The notes under the pieces are model-generated. The model was not told where the DNA came from. It was given only the letters and a program-made list of their open reading frames with translations, and did not search any database. Below, piece after piece: positions 54,826 to 64,000 of a DNA stretch of 64,000 nucleotides. Source of the stretch: Terriglobia bacterium (lineage in GTDB: Bacteria; Acidobacteriota; Terriglobia; Acidiferrales; UBA7541); assembly GCA_020073485.1 (NCBI GenBank), contig JAIQFB010000004.1, positions 124,001-188,000 of the forward strand. Reading direction: 5' to 3'. Position 1 is the stretch's first letter. Every line of letters begins with the position of its first letter. Position numbers and translations under genes: made by a program.

Positions 54826-56223
54826 CTACTTAGCCATGTATTGGGTCACCAGGTCATCCAAACCGCTGGCAATACCCTCCTCGGCGCAGCCGGGCTTCAA
54901 ACGCGATCCCAGCACCTGGAAGGTGTTATGTCCGAATGAGGAGTCGTCTGGGATGTAGCCCGAATTGGCCCTGCCGTTTGCCAGCGTGACCACGACCGTG
55001 TTGGCCATCGGAGAGTGTTGCTTCGTCCGCTGGGCGATCGTTGTGTAGAGCTCGGCGTTCACGGCAGTCAAGGCGATATCTCCAATGCCTAACATTCCCA
55101 GCCGGACGTTTACTGGATCGCCGTCTTTATATGTTCCGGGTTCTCCCTCACGCCCCGTGTTGGTGCGCTCCCGCCCGGGACAGCTAATCGTTTTTTGCGC
55201 GCCCCAGATCTGTACTTCGCTGCTCCTGTTTTGGCTGTTGGTCATCACCCGGATGATCTCCTCGCCCAACACATCGCCTTCGCTTTCAATCCAGCGCTCG
55301 AGCCGGTCGGCCACCTTGGGATCCAGCATGCCGCGCGGCACTTTTCCGTCGCGTAAGGGTCCCTCGACATCCTCGCGAACCAAGTCATAGCCGGTGATCT
55401 TGACGCCTGACAACGACGCGAGTGCGTTGGTCGAGGAGCGCATTAACAGCGGATTCTGGTCGCCTGATGCGCCTTGCGTAAACACCATCACCATCTTGTC
55501 GTCGAATGCCTCCTCGACGTAGCGGGATGCCGCTCCTGGGAAATCCGCGCTGGTAATGCCAACCAGATAACCGTTAATGGGATGCATAGCGTAGTTCACG
55601 TACGCAGCGATCGGATCACCTGCCGGATTAGTGAACGTCACCACAGCCACGGTTTTGTCCGAAACGGCGTTTAGATTGGGCGCCTGGGTCCAGCGATGTG
55701 TTTCATCGCTCACCGCGTCTCGATTCGCGTTCAAATACGAGAGACCCGTTCCAAAAGCCACGTTGGCCGGCTGGAGTTTTGCCTTGGCCTGCCTGATGGC
55801 ATCGAGCATTGCGCTCACAACTGAAGCAGTGGATGGCATCGCAGGAGCTGCCGACGCGGGCGGTCCCGCGGGAACGCCGCTATGCGTGTGAATGGCCGAC
55901 ATGACGATGTTTTCGACCGGGCAGTTAAGCTCTTCCGCAATCCGCTTGCTCGCGTTCGCCCAGACGGCCTCGGGCATATTGCCCAGATCGGCATTCAGGA
56001 GCGCTGCGCGAGTCACACCGTTGTCCAATACGATTGATCGGACGTACAGGTGCTCGTGTTCGTACTTGCCCGAAGGCGGATACTGTGGATTCACCGGCGG
56101 AGTGATGTCCACACGGGCCGCGCCGACGCGGAGAGGACCTCGCTCCGCGGCCGCTCCGAAGGCAGAACTACAAATGAAGAATGCAGCCAGCACGCACGTC
56201 CCACATCGGATGGTCATTTTCAT
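54826..56223 (-). CDS. exported neutral-ceramidase-N-terminal-domain protein
   Basis: 465 aa; the start at 56223 is preferred since GGGAG is at the correct distance from it. Signal peptide 1-24. Family features: VGAARVDITPPVNP, AIHTHSGVPAGP (zinc His pair) and VNYAMHPINGYLVGITSADFP. Neutral ceramidases have a nucleophilic Ser in a GDVSPN-like loop; here the corresponding segment appears to be QGASGDQNPL, and the C-terminal Ig-like domain is absent. So it may cleave a different amide or ester, or bind rather than hydrolyse. It lies 21 bases after the esterase upstream. Confidence 0.82.
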   Translation of the reverse strand: MKMTIRCGTCVLAAFFICSSAFGAAAERGPLRVGAARVDITPPVNPQYPPSGKYEHEHLYVRSIVLDNGVTRAALLNADLGNMPEAVWANASKRIAEELNCPVENIVMSAIHTHSGVPAGPPASAAPAMPSTASVVSAMLDAIRQAKAKLQPANVAFGTGLSYLNANRDAVSDETHRWTQAPNLNAVSDKTVAVVTFTNPAGDPIAAYVNYAMHPINGYLVGITSADFPGAASRYVEEAFDDKMVMVFTQGASGDQNPLLMRSSTNALASLSGVKITGYDLVREDVEGPLRDGKVPRGMLDPKVADRLERWIESEGDVLGEEIIRVMTNSQNRSSEVQIWGAQKTISCPGRERTNTGREGEPGTYKDGDPVNVRLGMLGIGDIALTAVNAELYTTIAQRTKQHSPMANTVVVTLANGRANSGYIPDDSSFGHNTFQVLGSRLKPGCAEEGIASGLDDLVTQYMAK

Positions 56224-56244
56224 CAGCATCTCCCTGTCGTAACC

Positions 56245-57936
56245 TTATGCGCCGTAGACTGCGCGACGAGCTTCGCCGTCTGGATTCATCCGGACTTCGC
56301 ACTTGTTGTCGAAAATCATCAGGGTGCCTTCTTTCGCCGTAAACGCCGGCCATTTCGGAAGGCCGGGATGATTAGGGTCGCCCTTTCTCGCAAAAGCAAT
56401 CCAGGCGTCGGAAACCCGGCCACCGAGTTCTCGTGCTTCGGGACTGCCGCCGGTCATCGCTGCGGCGCGATCGGTATTGTTGAACACGAAGGGAAGCTCG
56501 GAGCAATGGAAGGCGCGAGGGCGTCCGTCCAACACAGGGGTTTGCCAAGTAAACCAGAACATATGAACCGGAGCGCCGCCCAGATTGGCTTGGCGTTCCG
56601 CCTGAGTCACACAGTTCTGCCGGCTTTCCGCCGCGAATGCTACCGAGAGGACGTCAAACGGTTTCGCCTTGGGATAAAGCTTCTGGTAGGCGGTGATGAC
56701 GGCTTCCGCGCGATCCTTGAAACGCTCGTGTGCGCGGCGCAAAACGTCGTCCATGGTCATATCCTCATATTCCGGATGGTTGATCCCGTGGGTCATCTCG
56801 TTGAGCACCGTGCCCACAAGAAGCGGAATGCCGGCAGAGATCGCCGGAGCAACGGGGTCGAAAGGCTGCGACGGCAGGAGGCGGCCGTCGGGCGTAGGAC
56901 GCCAGCCTCCGCCGGTTCCCGGGATTGCGGTTTCCGGAAACGCTTTCAACAGGGCCTCTTGCTGAGCCTGGGCGAGTTTTTCGAACGGCACGTCATGCAA
57001 TTTCGAAACCTGAGAAGGACTGAGGCCGAGGACATCGAACAATGCGGCCGCGAGCTTTTCCGAGTACTCGGGAGTGCTTTGACGCAGGCTTGATCCGCTC
57101 TCAATCGCCGCTTTATGGAAGAGCCCTTTCGCGGCGGGCATCGCCATCAGCGTGCTGACCTTGCTTCCGCCTCCGGACTGGCCGAAGATCATCACATTGC
57201 CCGGGTCGCCTCCGAAGTTGCCGATGTTGTCGCGAACCCATTCGAGCGCAGCTACCAGATCCAGCATGCCCACATTTGCGGAGCTTGCGTATTCCTCGCC
57301 ATACCGTGACAGGTCGAGATACCCAAAGACGTTCAACCGGTGATTGAGGCTGACCAGGACGACGTCGCCGTGGCGAGCGATGCTTTCGCCGTAGTAGGCC
57401 TTAAGCTCCTGGCCCGATCCGGCCGAAAAACCTCCGCCATGAAGCCAGACCATGACGGGTCGCTTGCGATTATCGGCGCCTGGTGTCCACACGTTGACGC
57501 GCAGGCAATCTTCTCCCGGTTGCCCGTCATCCCACTCGAACATGAACGACTCCTCGTCGTTCTTCCATCCGGCGCGGGCTCCTTGCGGACAAACTTGCCC
57601 GTAATACATGGAGCTGCGAAGGCCTGCCCATGGCTTGGGCTTTGACGGCGGCATGAAGCGGTTCGCCCCGGTGGTACTCCCGGCAAACGGGATTCCCTTG
57701 AACGTCAAGATTCCCTGCGCGGAGTAGCCGCGCACCTTCCCCGCGGTCGTTTCAACAACAGGGTTCGAGGACGAAGCCACAAGGAGAGGCTCCTCCCGCG
57801 ATGTGACTGGCCGCGACGAAGTTTTCGCGGTCGCGGGGGTAACGAATGCGGCCAATCCGGTGCCGGTGAGCGTAGCAGCGTTCCTCATGAAGGCCCGGCG
57901 GGCAATTCCGTGATTTTCCTTTTGTTGTCGAATCAT
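56245..57936 (-). CDS. type-B carboxylesterase, Tat-like signal
   Basis: 563 aa; ribosome site GGAAGGAAT. The N-terminus [19 protein letters not shown] resembles a Tat signal. Carboxylesterase B fold: [39 protein letters not shown] (oxyanion hole), nucleophile elbow GQSGGGS (about 245), the acid in NEMTHGIN and His in [10 protein letters not shown]. Hydrolyses carboxylic esters in the periplasm. It overlaps the esterase upstream by four bases (ATGA), so the two are made together. The two esterases differ in elbow (GQSGGG against GQSAGA). Confidence 0.87.
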   Translation of the reverse strand: MIRQQKENHGIARRAFMRNAATLTGTGLAAFVTPATAKTSSRPVTSREEPLLVASSSNPVVETTAGKVRGYSAQGILTFKGIPFAGSTTGANRFMPPSKPKPWAGLRSSMYYGQVCPQGARAGWKNDEESFMFEWDDGQPGEDCLRVNVWTPGADNRKRPVMVWLHGGGFSAGSGQELKAYYGESIARHGDVVLVSLNHRLNVFGYLDLSRYGEEYASSANVGMLDLVAALEWVRDNIGNFGGDPGNVMIFGQSGGGSKVSTLMAMPAAKGLFHKAAIESGSSLRQSTPEYSEKLAAALFDVLGLSPSQVSKLHDVPFEKLAQAQQEALLKAFPETAIPGTGGGWRPTPDGRLLPSQPFDPVAPAISAGIPLLVGTVLNEMTHGINHPEYEDMTMDDVLRRAHERFKDRAEAVITAYQKLYPKAKPFDVLSVAFAAESRQNCVTQAERQANLGGAPVHMFWFTWQTPVLDGRPRAFHCSELPFVFNNTDRAAAMTGGSPEARELGGRVSDAWIAFARKGDPNHPGLPKWPAFTAKEGTLMIFDNKCEVRMNPDGEARRAVYGA

Positions 57937-59546
57937 TCGATATTCCTTCCACGATTTGACATTCCGCCAGATGGCTGCGCCGGCTTTTTCAGGTATGCAA
58001 TCTGAAACGCCAAGCGCTCAGGCGTAGCGGTTTCCGGCATGGGGCCCATTTTTGTGCCAAGTTCCATAGTCTTATGCGCGTCTGCCTTGTACGGAGGCCA
58101 ATTGGCGAGTGATTTCCCGTTTGGGTCTCCCGACGCTGCGAAATTCATCCAATACGAGGAGAAGGCGTCTGAGACCTGCTGATCGATCGGTTCGAACGGG
58201 TGACGCGTCAATTCGAGATTCCCGAAAACATATGGCACTTCCGAAGTGTGAAACGCTCCGAATTCCGGATGCTCGGGCCAGGGAATCGCGCGATCGAAAT
58301 AGTACGTGTAGACTCTTCCGCTCAGCTTGACCTGGTTTGCCGACCACAAGTCAATCGAGACGCGTGCCTGATCGCGGGCCGCATCCTTCTTCGTTGCCGC
58401 GGCATTCTCATCCGAGGTTACTGGATAGAGGTTCAGAAACTCATCTGCCTTGTCGCCGTATTTTTTCTTCGCGGCGTCTCGATAAGATGCCACCGAAGGT
58501 TTTTGCCCGGGACCGAAGTCAGGAGGATTGACGCCGATGTCATCCGCGACCATCCCCACAATCAGCGGAACTTCGCTCGCAGGCGGAGCAGAGCCCGGAG
58601 CGGGGAGCACCCAGCCATCCGTGACCGGCTGGCTTGGCAGAGCGGGTCCGCCAGCTTCCGCAGATTTGAACAGGACATCGGGTGAGAGCGCGCGAAGTTC
58701 GGCCAGCGAATGCGCGCCTTTGGATTCGGCCCATCGGACACCCAATTGTTCCCGATCCGCGACAGTGGGTTGACGGTCGGATGAGCCAGCGAAAATGCGC
58801 ATTCCGCTTTCCGCGACGGCTCGCGCAAAAAGCCCCTTCGCCAGCGGGCTTTGCATCAGCCCATAAACAGAACTGGCGCCCGCCGATTGGCCAAAGATCA
58901 TCACGCGGCCGGGGTCGCCTCCGAACGCGGCTATATTCTTCTGCACCCACTGCAACGCGGCGATCTGATCGAGCAATCCGTAATTGCCCGAGCTGCCGTG
59001 CGGGGATTCCTTCGTGAGCTCGGGGTGGACGAGAAATCCAAGCGGGCCGACGCGGTAATTCAGGTTCACGACTACTGCGCCATGGCTAGCCAAGTGCGTG
59101 CCGTCGTAAACGGCAACCGATCCCGAACCTTCCACGAATCCGCCGCCACACAGGTAAACCATTACCGGCCGGCGTTCGCTTGGCGATTTTGCGGCTGTCC
59201 AAACATTGAGATAGAGACAATCTTCGCTGACCGGACCTTGCTCCATGAACGGCTCGCTCCAGGGAAGCCGCGAGTAATCCTGGATCTGAAAACAGGCCTT
59301 GCCGAAATGGTCGGCTTTGCGGACGCCGCTCCAGCGCGCGGCCGGTTGCGGAGCTCGCCATCGCAAATTGCCCAAGGGCGGAGCGGCGAATGGGATGCCC
59401 TTATATGAGGTCACGCCTTGCGAATCGGTGACGCCGGAAATGGGGCCGCCTTCCGTGCGGACGACGCCGGATTCGCCGGCGGGGAGGAACAACAATGCCG
59501 TGGCAATAACTGCTACGATCGCAATCGTCCAATATCCACGAGTCAT
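57933..59546 (-). CDS. type-B carboxylesterase
   Basis: 537 aa from the ATG at 59546 (AAGGGAGCTACC upstream; frame open to 59570). Hydrophobic export signal about 5-25 ([19 protein letters not shown]). Core: [41 protein letters not shown] (oxyanion hole), elbow GQSAGAS (about 218), acid near [12 protein letters not shown], His in [12 protein letters not shown]. First gene of the four-gene set; divergent from the Nif3 pair. Confidence 0.88.
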   Translation of the reverse strand: MTRGYWTIAIVAVIATALLFLPAGESGVVRTEGGPISGVTDSQGVTSYKGIPFAAPPLGNLRWRAPQPAARWSGVRKADHFGKACFQIQDYSRLPWSEPFMEQGPVSEDCLYLNVWTAAKSPSERRPVMVYLCGGGFVEGSGSVAVYDGTHLASHGAVVVNLNYRVGPLGFLVHPELTKESPHGSSGNYGLLDQIAALQWVQKNIAAFGGDPGRVMIFGQSAGASSVYGLMQSPLAKGLFARAVAESGMRIFAGSSDRQPTVADREQLGVRWAESKGAHSLAELRALSPDVLFKSAEAGGPALPSQPVTDGWVLPAPGSAPPASEVPLIVGMVADDIGVNPPDFGPGQKPSVASYRDAAKKKYGDKADEFLNLYPVTSDENAAATKKDAARDQARVSIDLWSANQVKLSGRVYTYYFDRAIPWPEHPEFGAFHTSEVPYVFGNLELTRHPFEPIDQQVSDAFSSYWMNFAASGDPNGKSLANWPPYKADAHKTMELGTKMGPMPETATPERLAFQIAYLKKPAQPSGGMSNRGRNIE

Positions 59547-59788
59547 GGTAGCTCCCTTGGAAACGAGCAACTACGGGTCCCTCGCCTGTACGCGACGGCA
59601 GCGGCAAACCCTTGTCTGAACGACCGGACCCGCGATTTGCCATCGCCGTCGATTCGTATCCTAGAGAAATTGTTTTGCAATATATACCTATGTATACTCG
59701 GCATCCTACAAAGATTATTGTTAACGATGAAGAAAGTAATTCCACGCCAGTTGATATTCACGATCGCTCGCAGCGGGGGTTGGCAAAC

Positions 59789-60658
59789 ATGGCGACAAGT
59801 CTGACGGCCAACGCAGTGGTGGAAATGATTCGCAGCCAGGTGAGCAGAAACTGGATGGGCGGCACCAGTGAAGGCTTTCAATGCGGGGATCTGAACGCAA
59901 CCGTCACGGGAATTGCCACCGCCTGGACACCCACCATCGAAGCCCTTCAGAAGGCGATTTCCCTAAACCTTAATCTGATGATCTCGATGGAGCCGCCATT
60001 CTGGCGTGAATCCGGACCGGTGTTCACCGAAGTCAGCATGGGCACGCCGTCGATGAAAGTCCTGGAAGCGAGTTCGGTCTATCAATACAAAAAGAAGCTG
60101 ATCGACGACCACGGATTGATTCTCTGGCGCTTCAACGAAAATTACAGGGCGCTTGCTTCAAACCCGCGGCTGAACGCTCTGGCCCGAACCCTGGGCTACA
60201 AAGCGCACGAGAATGCGGCGGCCACGCAAAGGCTTGCGGCGATTGGCGCCGGAGTGTACGCGATTCCGGAAATCCCGCTCGCGGATCTGGCGAAAAAGAC
60301 CAGAGACAGCGCGAACGCCAAGGCTTTGCGCGTGTTGGGGGATCCGAAGGAAAAGGTGAAAAGCGTCGCGTTGCTTCCGGGTTACATTGAGAACGAGGAC
60401 ATCATGGCGATGGTTCGCGATCGCAACGTGGATGTTGTCGTTTGCGGAGAGCCCTGCGAATGGGAAGCATTCGAGTACGCGGAAGATTGGATCACGGCCG
60501 GCTGGGGCAAAGGCATGATCATGCTCGGCCGCGCTGCGTCCGAAGATCCCGGCGCCAAAGAGCTTGCGGCCTGGATGCGCTCTTTTATCACCGACGTGCC
60601 TGTGACCGGGATTGCAGTTGGCGAACCGTTTTCCTACGTTCCGTCGCACAAGGCCTGA
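59789..60658 (+). CDS. Nif3-like protein lacking metal-ligand histidines (paralogue 1)
   Basis: 289 aa from the ATG at 59789, which matches the length of its neighbour; the frame opens earlier at 59612 through low-quality sequence. The Nif3/YbgI dinuclear-metal fold is recognisable by alignment with the next gene, but positions that carry ligands there are replaced: SMEPPFW for THEPTIW, RFNENYR for RTHDSWH, and MLGRAASEDPG for IASHESGEENG. No signal peptide is apparent, unlike its neighbour. It may be a structural partner of the active paralogue. The genes are 12 bases apart. Confidence 0.75.
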   Translation: MATSLTANAVVEMIRSQVSRNWMGGTSEGFQCGDLNATVTGIATAWTPTIEALQKAISLNLNLMISMEPPFWRESGPVFTEVSMGTPSMKVLEASSVYQYKKKLIDDHGLILWRFNENYRALASNPRLNALARTLGYKAHENAAATQRLAAIGAGVYAIPEIPLADLAKKTRDSANAKALRVLGDPKEKVKSVALLPGYIENEDIMAMVRDRNVDVVVCGEPCEWEAFEYAEDWITAGWGKGMIMLGRAASEDPGAKELAAWMRSFITDVPVTGIAVGEPFSYVPSHKA

Positions 60659-60670
60659 GAGGAGTTTCCG

Positions 60671-61546
60671 GTGCAAATATCAAGAAGGGAATTTGGACAG
60701 CTCAGCATTTCCACTGGGGCGGCGGCGATGCTGGGGCTTTCCGCGGGGCCGGTATTCGCGGATGCTCCGATCACCGCCCAGCAAATCGCGGACAAAATTT
60801 TGGCGATCATGGGTCCGGCCTGGAATCCGGAAAGCTACCGGGACACGTTCAAAATGGGAGACCCAAACACGCTGGTCAACGGAGTTGCTTCGTGCTTCAT
60901 GTCCACGTTTGATGTCATCAAGCGCGCGCACGACAAGGGGCTGAACTTCGTTATCACGCACGAGCCGACCATCTGGACGGACGCGGATTTGCTGCCGCCG
61001 GTGCAAAACGATCCGCTCTACAAGTTGAAGCTCGAGTACGTGAACGACAACAAGATGATCCTCTGGCGGACGCACGATTCGTGGCACAAAATGCAGCCCG
61101 AACCCATGAACACAGCGCTAAACAAGAAACTCGGATGGGACAAATACACGCTGGCGAGCGACCCGAGGACCTGCCAGTTTCCTCCGATACCTTTGCGGGA
61201 AGTCGTGGCGCAGTACGCGCAGAAAGTGCCGACGGATAGCGTGCGGGTGATCGGCAATCCGGATTGGGAGGTCAAGAGCCTGACTTACTGCGGCCACAGT
61301 TGCTTGCAAAATATCGAAGAATTGGAGAAGAGCGACGCAACCATCTCCATCGAGGCACGAGAATTTGAAACGGCAGAATACGGCCGCGATTTGCTGGCCA
61401 GTGGTGGAAAGGGAGCCATGATCATCGCTTCGCATGAGTCAGGCGAAGAGAACGGAATGGGATATTTCACCAGTTGGTTTAAGGAACATCTTCCGGGTAT
61501 ACGCATCGAGTTCATTCCCACTACAGACCGGCTCTGGACGCTCTGA
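60671..61546 (+). CDS. Nif3-like dinuclear metal protein (paralogue 2), Tat-like signal
   Basis: 291 aa from GTG at 60671 with GAGAGGAG upstream. N-terminal SRREFGQLSISTG resembles a Tat signal, ending FADAP. Nif3 metal-site features are retained: THEPTIW (in the place of the family's HHP), THDSWH, and the C-terminal HESGEENG with His and Glu four apart. Nif3/YbgI proteins form hexameric rings with two metals per subunit; a function as hydrolase (GTP cyclohydrolase IB-like or phosphodiesterase) has been proposed. Export of a Nif3 protein is unusual. Confidence 0.75.
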   Translation: MQISRREFGQLSISTGAAAMLGLSAGPVFADAPITAQQIADKILAIMGPAWNPESYRDTFKMGDPNTLVNGVASCFMSTFDVIKRAHDKGLNFVITHEPTIWTDADLLPPVQNDPLYKLKLEYVNDNKMILWRTHDSWHKMQPEPMNTALNKKLGWDKYTLASDPRTCQFPPIPLREVVAQYAQKVPTDSVRVIGNPDWEVKSLTYCGHSCLQNIEELEKSDATISIEAREFETAEYGRDLLASGGKGAMIIASHESGEENGMGYFTSWFKEHLPGIRIEFIPTTDRLWTL

Positions 61547-61706
61547 GACAATTCGCGGGAGGTAGCTGACCGCTCTTCGGCGCCGCCTTGCAGCCTGCTT
61601 TAAGCCTTGCTGCAATCTGTGAGCTCAGTGGGGAAGGGGATGAGAAAGGTTTCCTTGGTTCTTTGTAGCCCCACGCAACCAAACGTATGTTCCAATCGAA
61701 ACGGCC

Positions 61707-61864
61707 CTACTCAATCAACTTGCCGGCAACAATAAAGAACCAGGCCGCGCCACCTACCATGGTAACGAGTGCGGCAAAATCCAAGGCGTAGGTCCAGCCA
61801 AGCGTAGTTGCGATAAAGCCAGTGACCACCGGCGACGCCGCTCCGCCAACGAGCTGCAAACCGC
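61707..61864 (-). pseudogene. C-terminal remnant of an MFS transporter
   Basis: The minus strand encodes GGLQLVGGAASPVVTGFIA, TTLGWTYALDFAALV and AAWFFIVAGKLIE followed by TAG (61709-61707). This is the last two helices of a major facilitator (ACS/NarK-like subgroup). Upstream sequence is not readable in frame as MFS, so only about 50 codons survive. Confidence 0.6.
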
Positions 61865-61936
61865 CAGAATCAACAGGATGGATAGATCAAGGGCGCCCGC
61901 CCTGACGCCAGGCTTGATTTGTCCCATTGCCACGTC

Positions 61937-63457
61937 CTACTGAACCGTCATGGTCGCGATTGCCTTCGATACGATATTGCCGCTGGTCCCGCTGATTGTG
62001 AGAGTGAAGGTCTTCTTCCTCGTGTTAGAAGTGGTACTCACCGTAAGCGTGGACGTCCCGGAGCCGGCCACCGAGGTTGGATTGAATAAGGCCGTGGCGC
62101 CCGAAGGTAATCCGCTGATCGTGAAAGTTTCTGTTCCTGTGAACCCGGCGCCCGCAGTTGTTGTAACCGTATAGGTTGCGACCGTTCCTGCCGTGATCGT
62201 CTCAGCGGTTGGCGAAACGGCCACGGTAAACGTCCCGGTCAGGACCAGAGTTGCCGCCACCGAATGAACCTCGCTGCCGTCCGTACCGGTAATCGTAAGG
62301 GGATAGGTCCCTACAGGAGAGGACAGGGTGGTGGCCACCGTCAACGTTGTCGAACCAGACGTCGTTCTCGATGCGGGACTGAAACTTGCTGTCGCTCCGG
62401 TTGGAAGACCAGTGACACTGAATGTGACCGTCCCGGTAAAGCCAGTCAGCGTTGACATTGTGGCCGAGTAGGTAGTGCTCTTTCCTTGGACAATCGTGCG
62501 TGAGGTCGGCGTTTCGGTAAGCGTGAAGGTCGAGGCAGGCGAATTTACCATCAGCGTCGAGGTCGCGCTGTGCGTCAGCGCACCGCTTGTCCCCGTAATC
62601 GTGAGTGTGTAGCTGCCTGCCGGCGTGGTACCCGATGTAGTGATGGCTAGCGTGGATGTCCCGGAACCCGTAACGGATGTGGGGTTGAACGTCCCCGTCG
62701 CCCCGGTTGGTAACCCGGTCACGGAGAAGGTAACAGCTCCGCTGAATCCGTTCGTCCCAGTGGCTGTTGCCGTGAAGCTGGTACCGCTACCCTGGACCAC
62801 CGACTGTGAAGCGGGCGAGGAGGATAGCGTGAAGTTCGGCACCGGCTCCGCGTTCACCACAAGTGTTGCGGTCGCACCATGTGTTAACGCTCCACTGGTG
62901 CCTGTAATCGTCAGTGTGTACGTGCCGTTGGGTGTCGTTGCCAGGGTCGTTACCGTCAGCGTCGATGTGCCGGAACCTGTAACGGAAGTGGGATTGAATG
63001 TTCCGGTCGCGCCGGTCGGCAATCCGTTCACACTGAGGGAAACGGCTCCGTTGAAACCGTTCACAGCCGTAATCGTTGCCGTATACGTTGTGCCGGTGCC
63101 TTGCACTACCGATTGTGTGGCTGGCGAAGCCGTTACTGTGAAATCGGGGGTGACCGGCGCATTCACAACGAGCGTAACGGTCACGCTGTGCGTCAACGTT
63201 CCGCTGGTGCCGGTGATCGTCAGCGTGTACGCGCCGGTCGGAGTCGTTGCCGCAGTCGATACCGTCAACGTCGAGGTTCCCGATCCCGTGACTGAGGTGG
63301 GACTGAACGTCCCGGTCGCACCAGCGGGCAACCCGCTCACGCTGAAGGAAACCGCTCCGCTGAAACCGTTTGCCGCGGCTGCGGCCGCCGTGTACGTCGT
63401 AGTGCCGCCTTGGGTCACAGTCTGCGACATTGGCAAGGACGCCAGCGCGAAGTCGGG
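61937..63457. repeat. five tandem Ig-like repeat units (about 300 bases each)
   Basis: Repeated protein-coding DNA; the block GTAACGGAnGTGGGnTTGAA with flanking GGTAACCCGGTCA-like text recurs in each unit. The middle units are the most alike, while the first and last have drifted. Long identical stretches would support unit gain and loss by recombination. Confidence 0.8.
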
Positions 63458-64000
63458 AGAGAGCGTGGCGCCGCCGTAAATCTGTTGAACTTCGGAGGCC
63501 GACAACGCCCGGTTGTAAAGCTGTAGATCGTCCATCTGGCCACCGGCGAAGGATGTGGTGCCGGCGCGCGAAAATATGTAAAGAGGATAGGTGCCGAAGC
63601 TTCCGGAATTATTGCTGTTGTACGTCTGCTTCAATGCTGTTTGCAGGACGCCGTCGATGTAGAGGTTCACCTCATTGGCCGCTGCCTGGGTCATATCGTA
63701 GACAACTGCCAGATGGTGCCAGACGCCCGACGTGGGCTGCGAAAAGCACTTGATGTTGAATCCGGTGTTGCCGTCGATACCGATTTCCATGGCGGTAACG
63801 CCGCAGTCCGGCGCCTCGTCCGGAAAGAACGCAAAGACGTTGCTGTAATTGTTGTAATTGTCGCTGAATTCAAACAGGGTATCGCCGTTGGTTCCCCCGC
63901 TGGTGTAGGTGCGGTTCACCCAAGTCGCAACGGTGACTGCGCTGGTCGCGCTCAAATTGATGGAAGCGGTGCTGGCGTACTGATTGGTGTTGTTGGCCGA
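61937..64000 (-). CDS. large LamG plus Ig-like repeat surface protein (partial, C-terminal part)
   Basis: The frame is open to the window end, so the N-terminus is outside; 687 codons are visible. First comes a LamG/concanavalin-like domain (about 150 residues): ATWVNRTYTSGG, IGIDGNTGFNIKCFS, WHHLAVVYDMT, LYIDGVLQTALKQ, MDDLQLYNRALSASEVQQIY. From about 63457 to the end lie five tandem Ig-like repeats of about 100 aa with FSVTGLPTGATGTFNPTSVT, GSGTSTLTVST and YTLTITGTSG. The DNA of the repeats is also similar. Likely secreted, cell-surface carbohydrate-binding or adhesive protein. Confidence 0.85.
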   Translation of the reverse strand, partial: SANNTNQYASTASINLSATSAVTVATWVNRTYTSGGTNGDTLFEFSDNYNNYSNVFAFFPDEAPDCGVTAMEIGIDGNTGFNIKCFSQPTSGVWHHLAVVYDMTQAAANEVNLYIDGVLQTALKQTYNSNNSGSFGTYPLYIFSRAGTTSFAGGQMDDLQLYNRALSASEVQQIYGGATLSPDFALASLPMSQTVTQGGTTTYTAAAAAANGFSGAVSFSVSGLPAGATGTFSPTSVTGSGTSTLTVSTAATTPTGAYTLTITGTSGTLTHSVTVTLVVNAPVTPDFTVTASPATQSVVQGTGTTYTATITAVNGFNGAVSLSVNGLPTGATGTFNPTSVTGSGTSTLTVTTLATTPNGTYTLTITGTSGALTHGATATLVVNAEPVPNFTLSSSPASQSVVQGSGTSFTATATGTNGFSGAVTFSVTGLPTGATGTFNPTSVTGSGTSTLAITTSGTTPAGSYTLTITGTSGALTHSATSTLMVNSPASTFTLTETPTSRTIVQGKSTTYSATMSTLTGFTGTVTFSVTGLPTGATASFSPASRTTSGSTTLTVATTLSSPVGTYPLTITGTDGSEVHSVAATLVLTGTFTVAVSPTAETITAGTVATYTVTTTAGAGFTGTETFTISGLPSGATALFNPTSVAGSGTSTLTVSTTSNTRKKTFTLTISGTSGNIVSKAIATMTVQ

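Noticed and set aside
61937-63457. Possible CRISPR or tandem-repeat array
   Set aside because: Units are about 300 bases, coding and without spacers. No short direct repeat with regular unique spacers was seen anywhere in the window.
62625-63479. Plus-strand frame of 284 codons with repeated VTVSVDVPEPV text
   Set aside because: It is the antisense of the Ig-like repeats; its repetition only mirrors the repeats in the coding strand.
1-64000. tRNA, rRNA, insertion sequences, prophage or integrase genes
   Set aside because: No tRNA-like cloverleaf, rRNA core sequence, transposase DDE/HUH motif or tyrosine-recombinase motif was recognised, though short or divergent ones could be missed by eye.

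Overview
The window looks like chromosome of an acidobacterium (Acidobacteriota, Solibacter/Bryobacter-like soil lineage). The main reason is the repeated occurrence of very large (about 1120-1290 aa) outer-membrane receptors with an N-terminal carboxypeptidase-regulatory-like domain, a plug and a barrel ending in Phe. DUF6152, DUF2934, HAF-repeat and LVIVD-repeat proteins, and the high share of exported and Tat-exported enzymes, point the same way. The lineage is an inference from gene content; no rRNA or tRNA gene was seen.

Layout. 0-1.4 kb: a NarK-like MFS transporter. 1.4-4.4 kb: gene-poor, decayed DNA with a few tiny ORFs. 4.4-12.5 kb: an exported six-kelch protein, an orphan HigA-like antitoxin, TonB-type receptor 1 with a clear terminator, and an exported HAF-repeat protein. 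12.5-28.8 kb: receptor/hydrolase modules. Receptor A is followed by a Tat-exported LVIVD protein and alpha/beta hydrolase 1; receptor B is followed by an S9-like hydrolase and has divergent hydrolase 2 upstream; hydrolase 3 is divergent from a double NTF2-like protein. The upstream regions of receptor A, receptor B and hydrolase 3 share a palindromic element and a second conserved block, which suggests one regulon. 28.9-38.5 kb: an overlapping catabolic operon (Gfo/Idh/MocA oxidoreductase, creatininase-family protein, cupin, D-2-hydroxyacid dehydrogenase, DctA), preceded by a Tat-exported amidohydrolase and its receptor. 38.7-44.3 kb: receptor, sulfite-oxidase-type molybdoenzyme and cytochrome c in one operon.

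45-47.3 kb: stress-type genes, namely a DUF2934-Hsp20 fusion, an XRE-cupin regulator divergent from a DUF378 protein, and a fasciclin protein. 47.4-53.6 kb: a compact set resembling light/UV-inducible clusters (folE, an interrupted cbiX, tspO, class II photolyase, SDR-DUF2867, DUF523-DUF1722), ending in a broken cytochrome P450. Four consecutive genes here appear to start with TTG. 53.7-61.5 kb: an operon of two type-B carboxylesterases, a ceramidase-like protein and an aldose-epimerase-like protein, divergent from two Nif3-like genes, one of which has lost its metal-binding histidines. 61.6-64 kb: an MFS remnant and the C-terminal part of a large LamG plus Ig-like repeat surface protein that runs off the window.

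The overall picture is an outer-membrane import and periplasmic hydrolysis economy: receptors deliver unknown compounds, secreted esterases, hydrolases and dehydrogenases process them, and inner-membrane carriers (MFS, DctA) take up the products. The most unusual signals are the shared operator-like element, the Nif3 enzyme/pseudoenzyme pair, the interrupted cbiX, and the light-response-like island with TTG starts.
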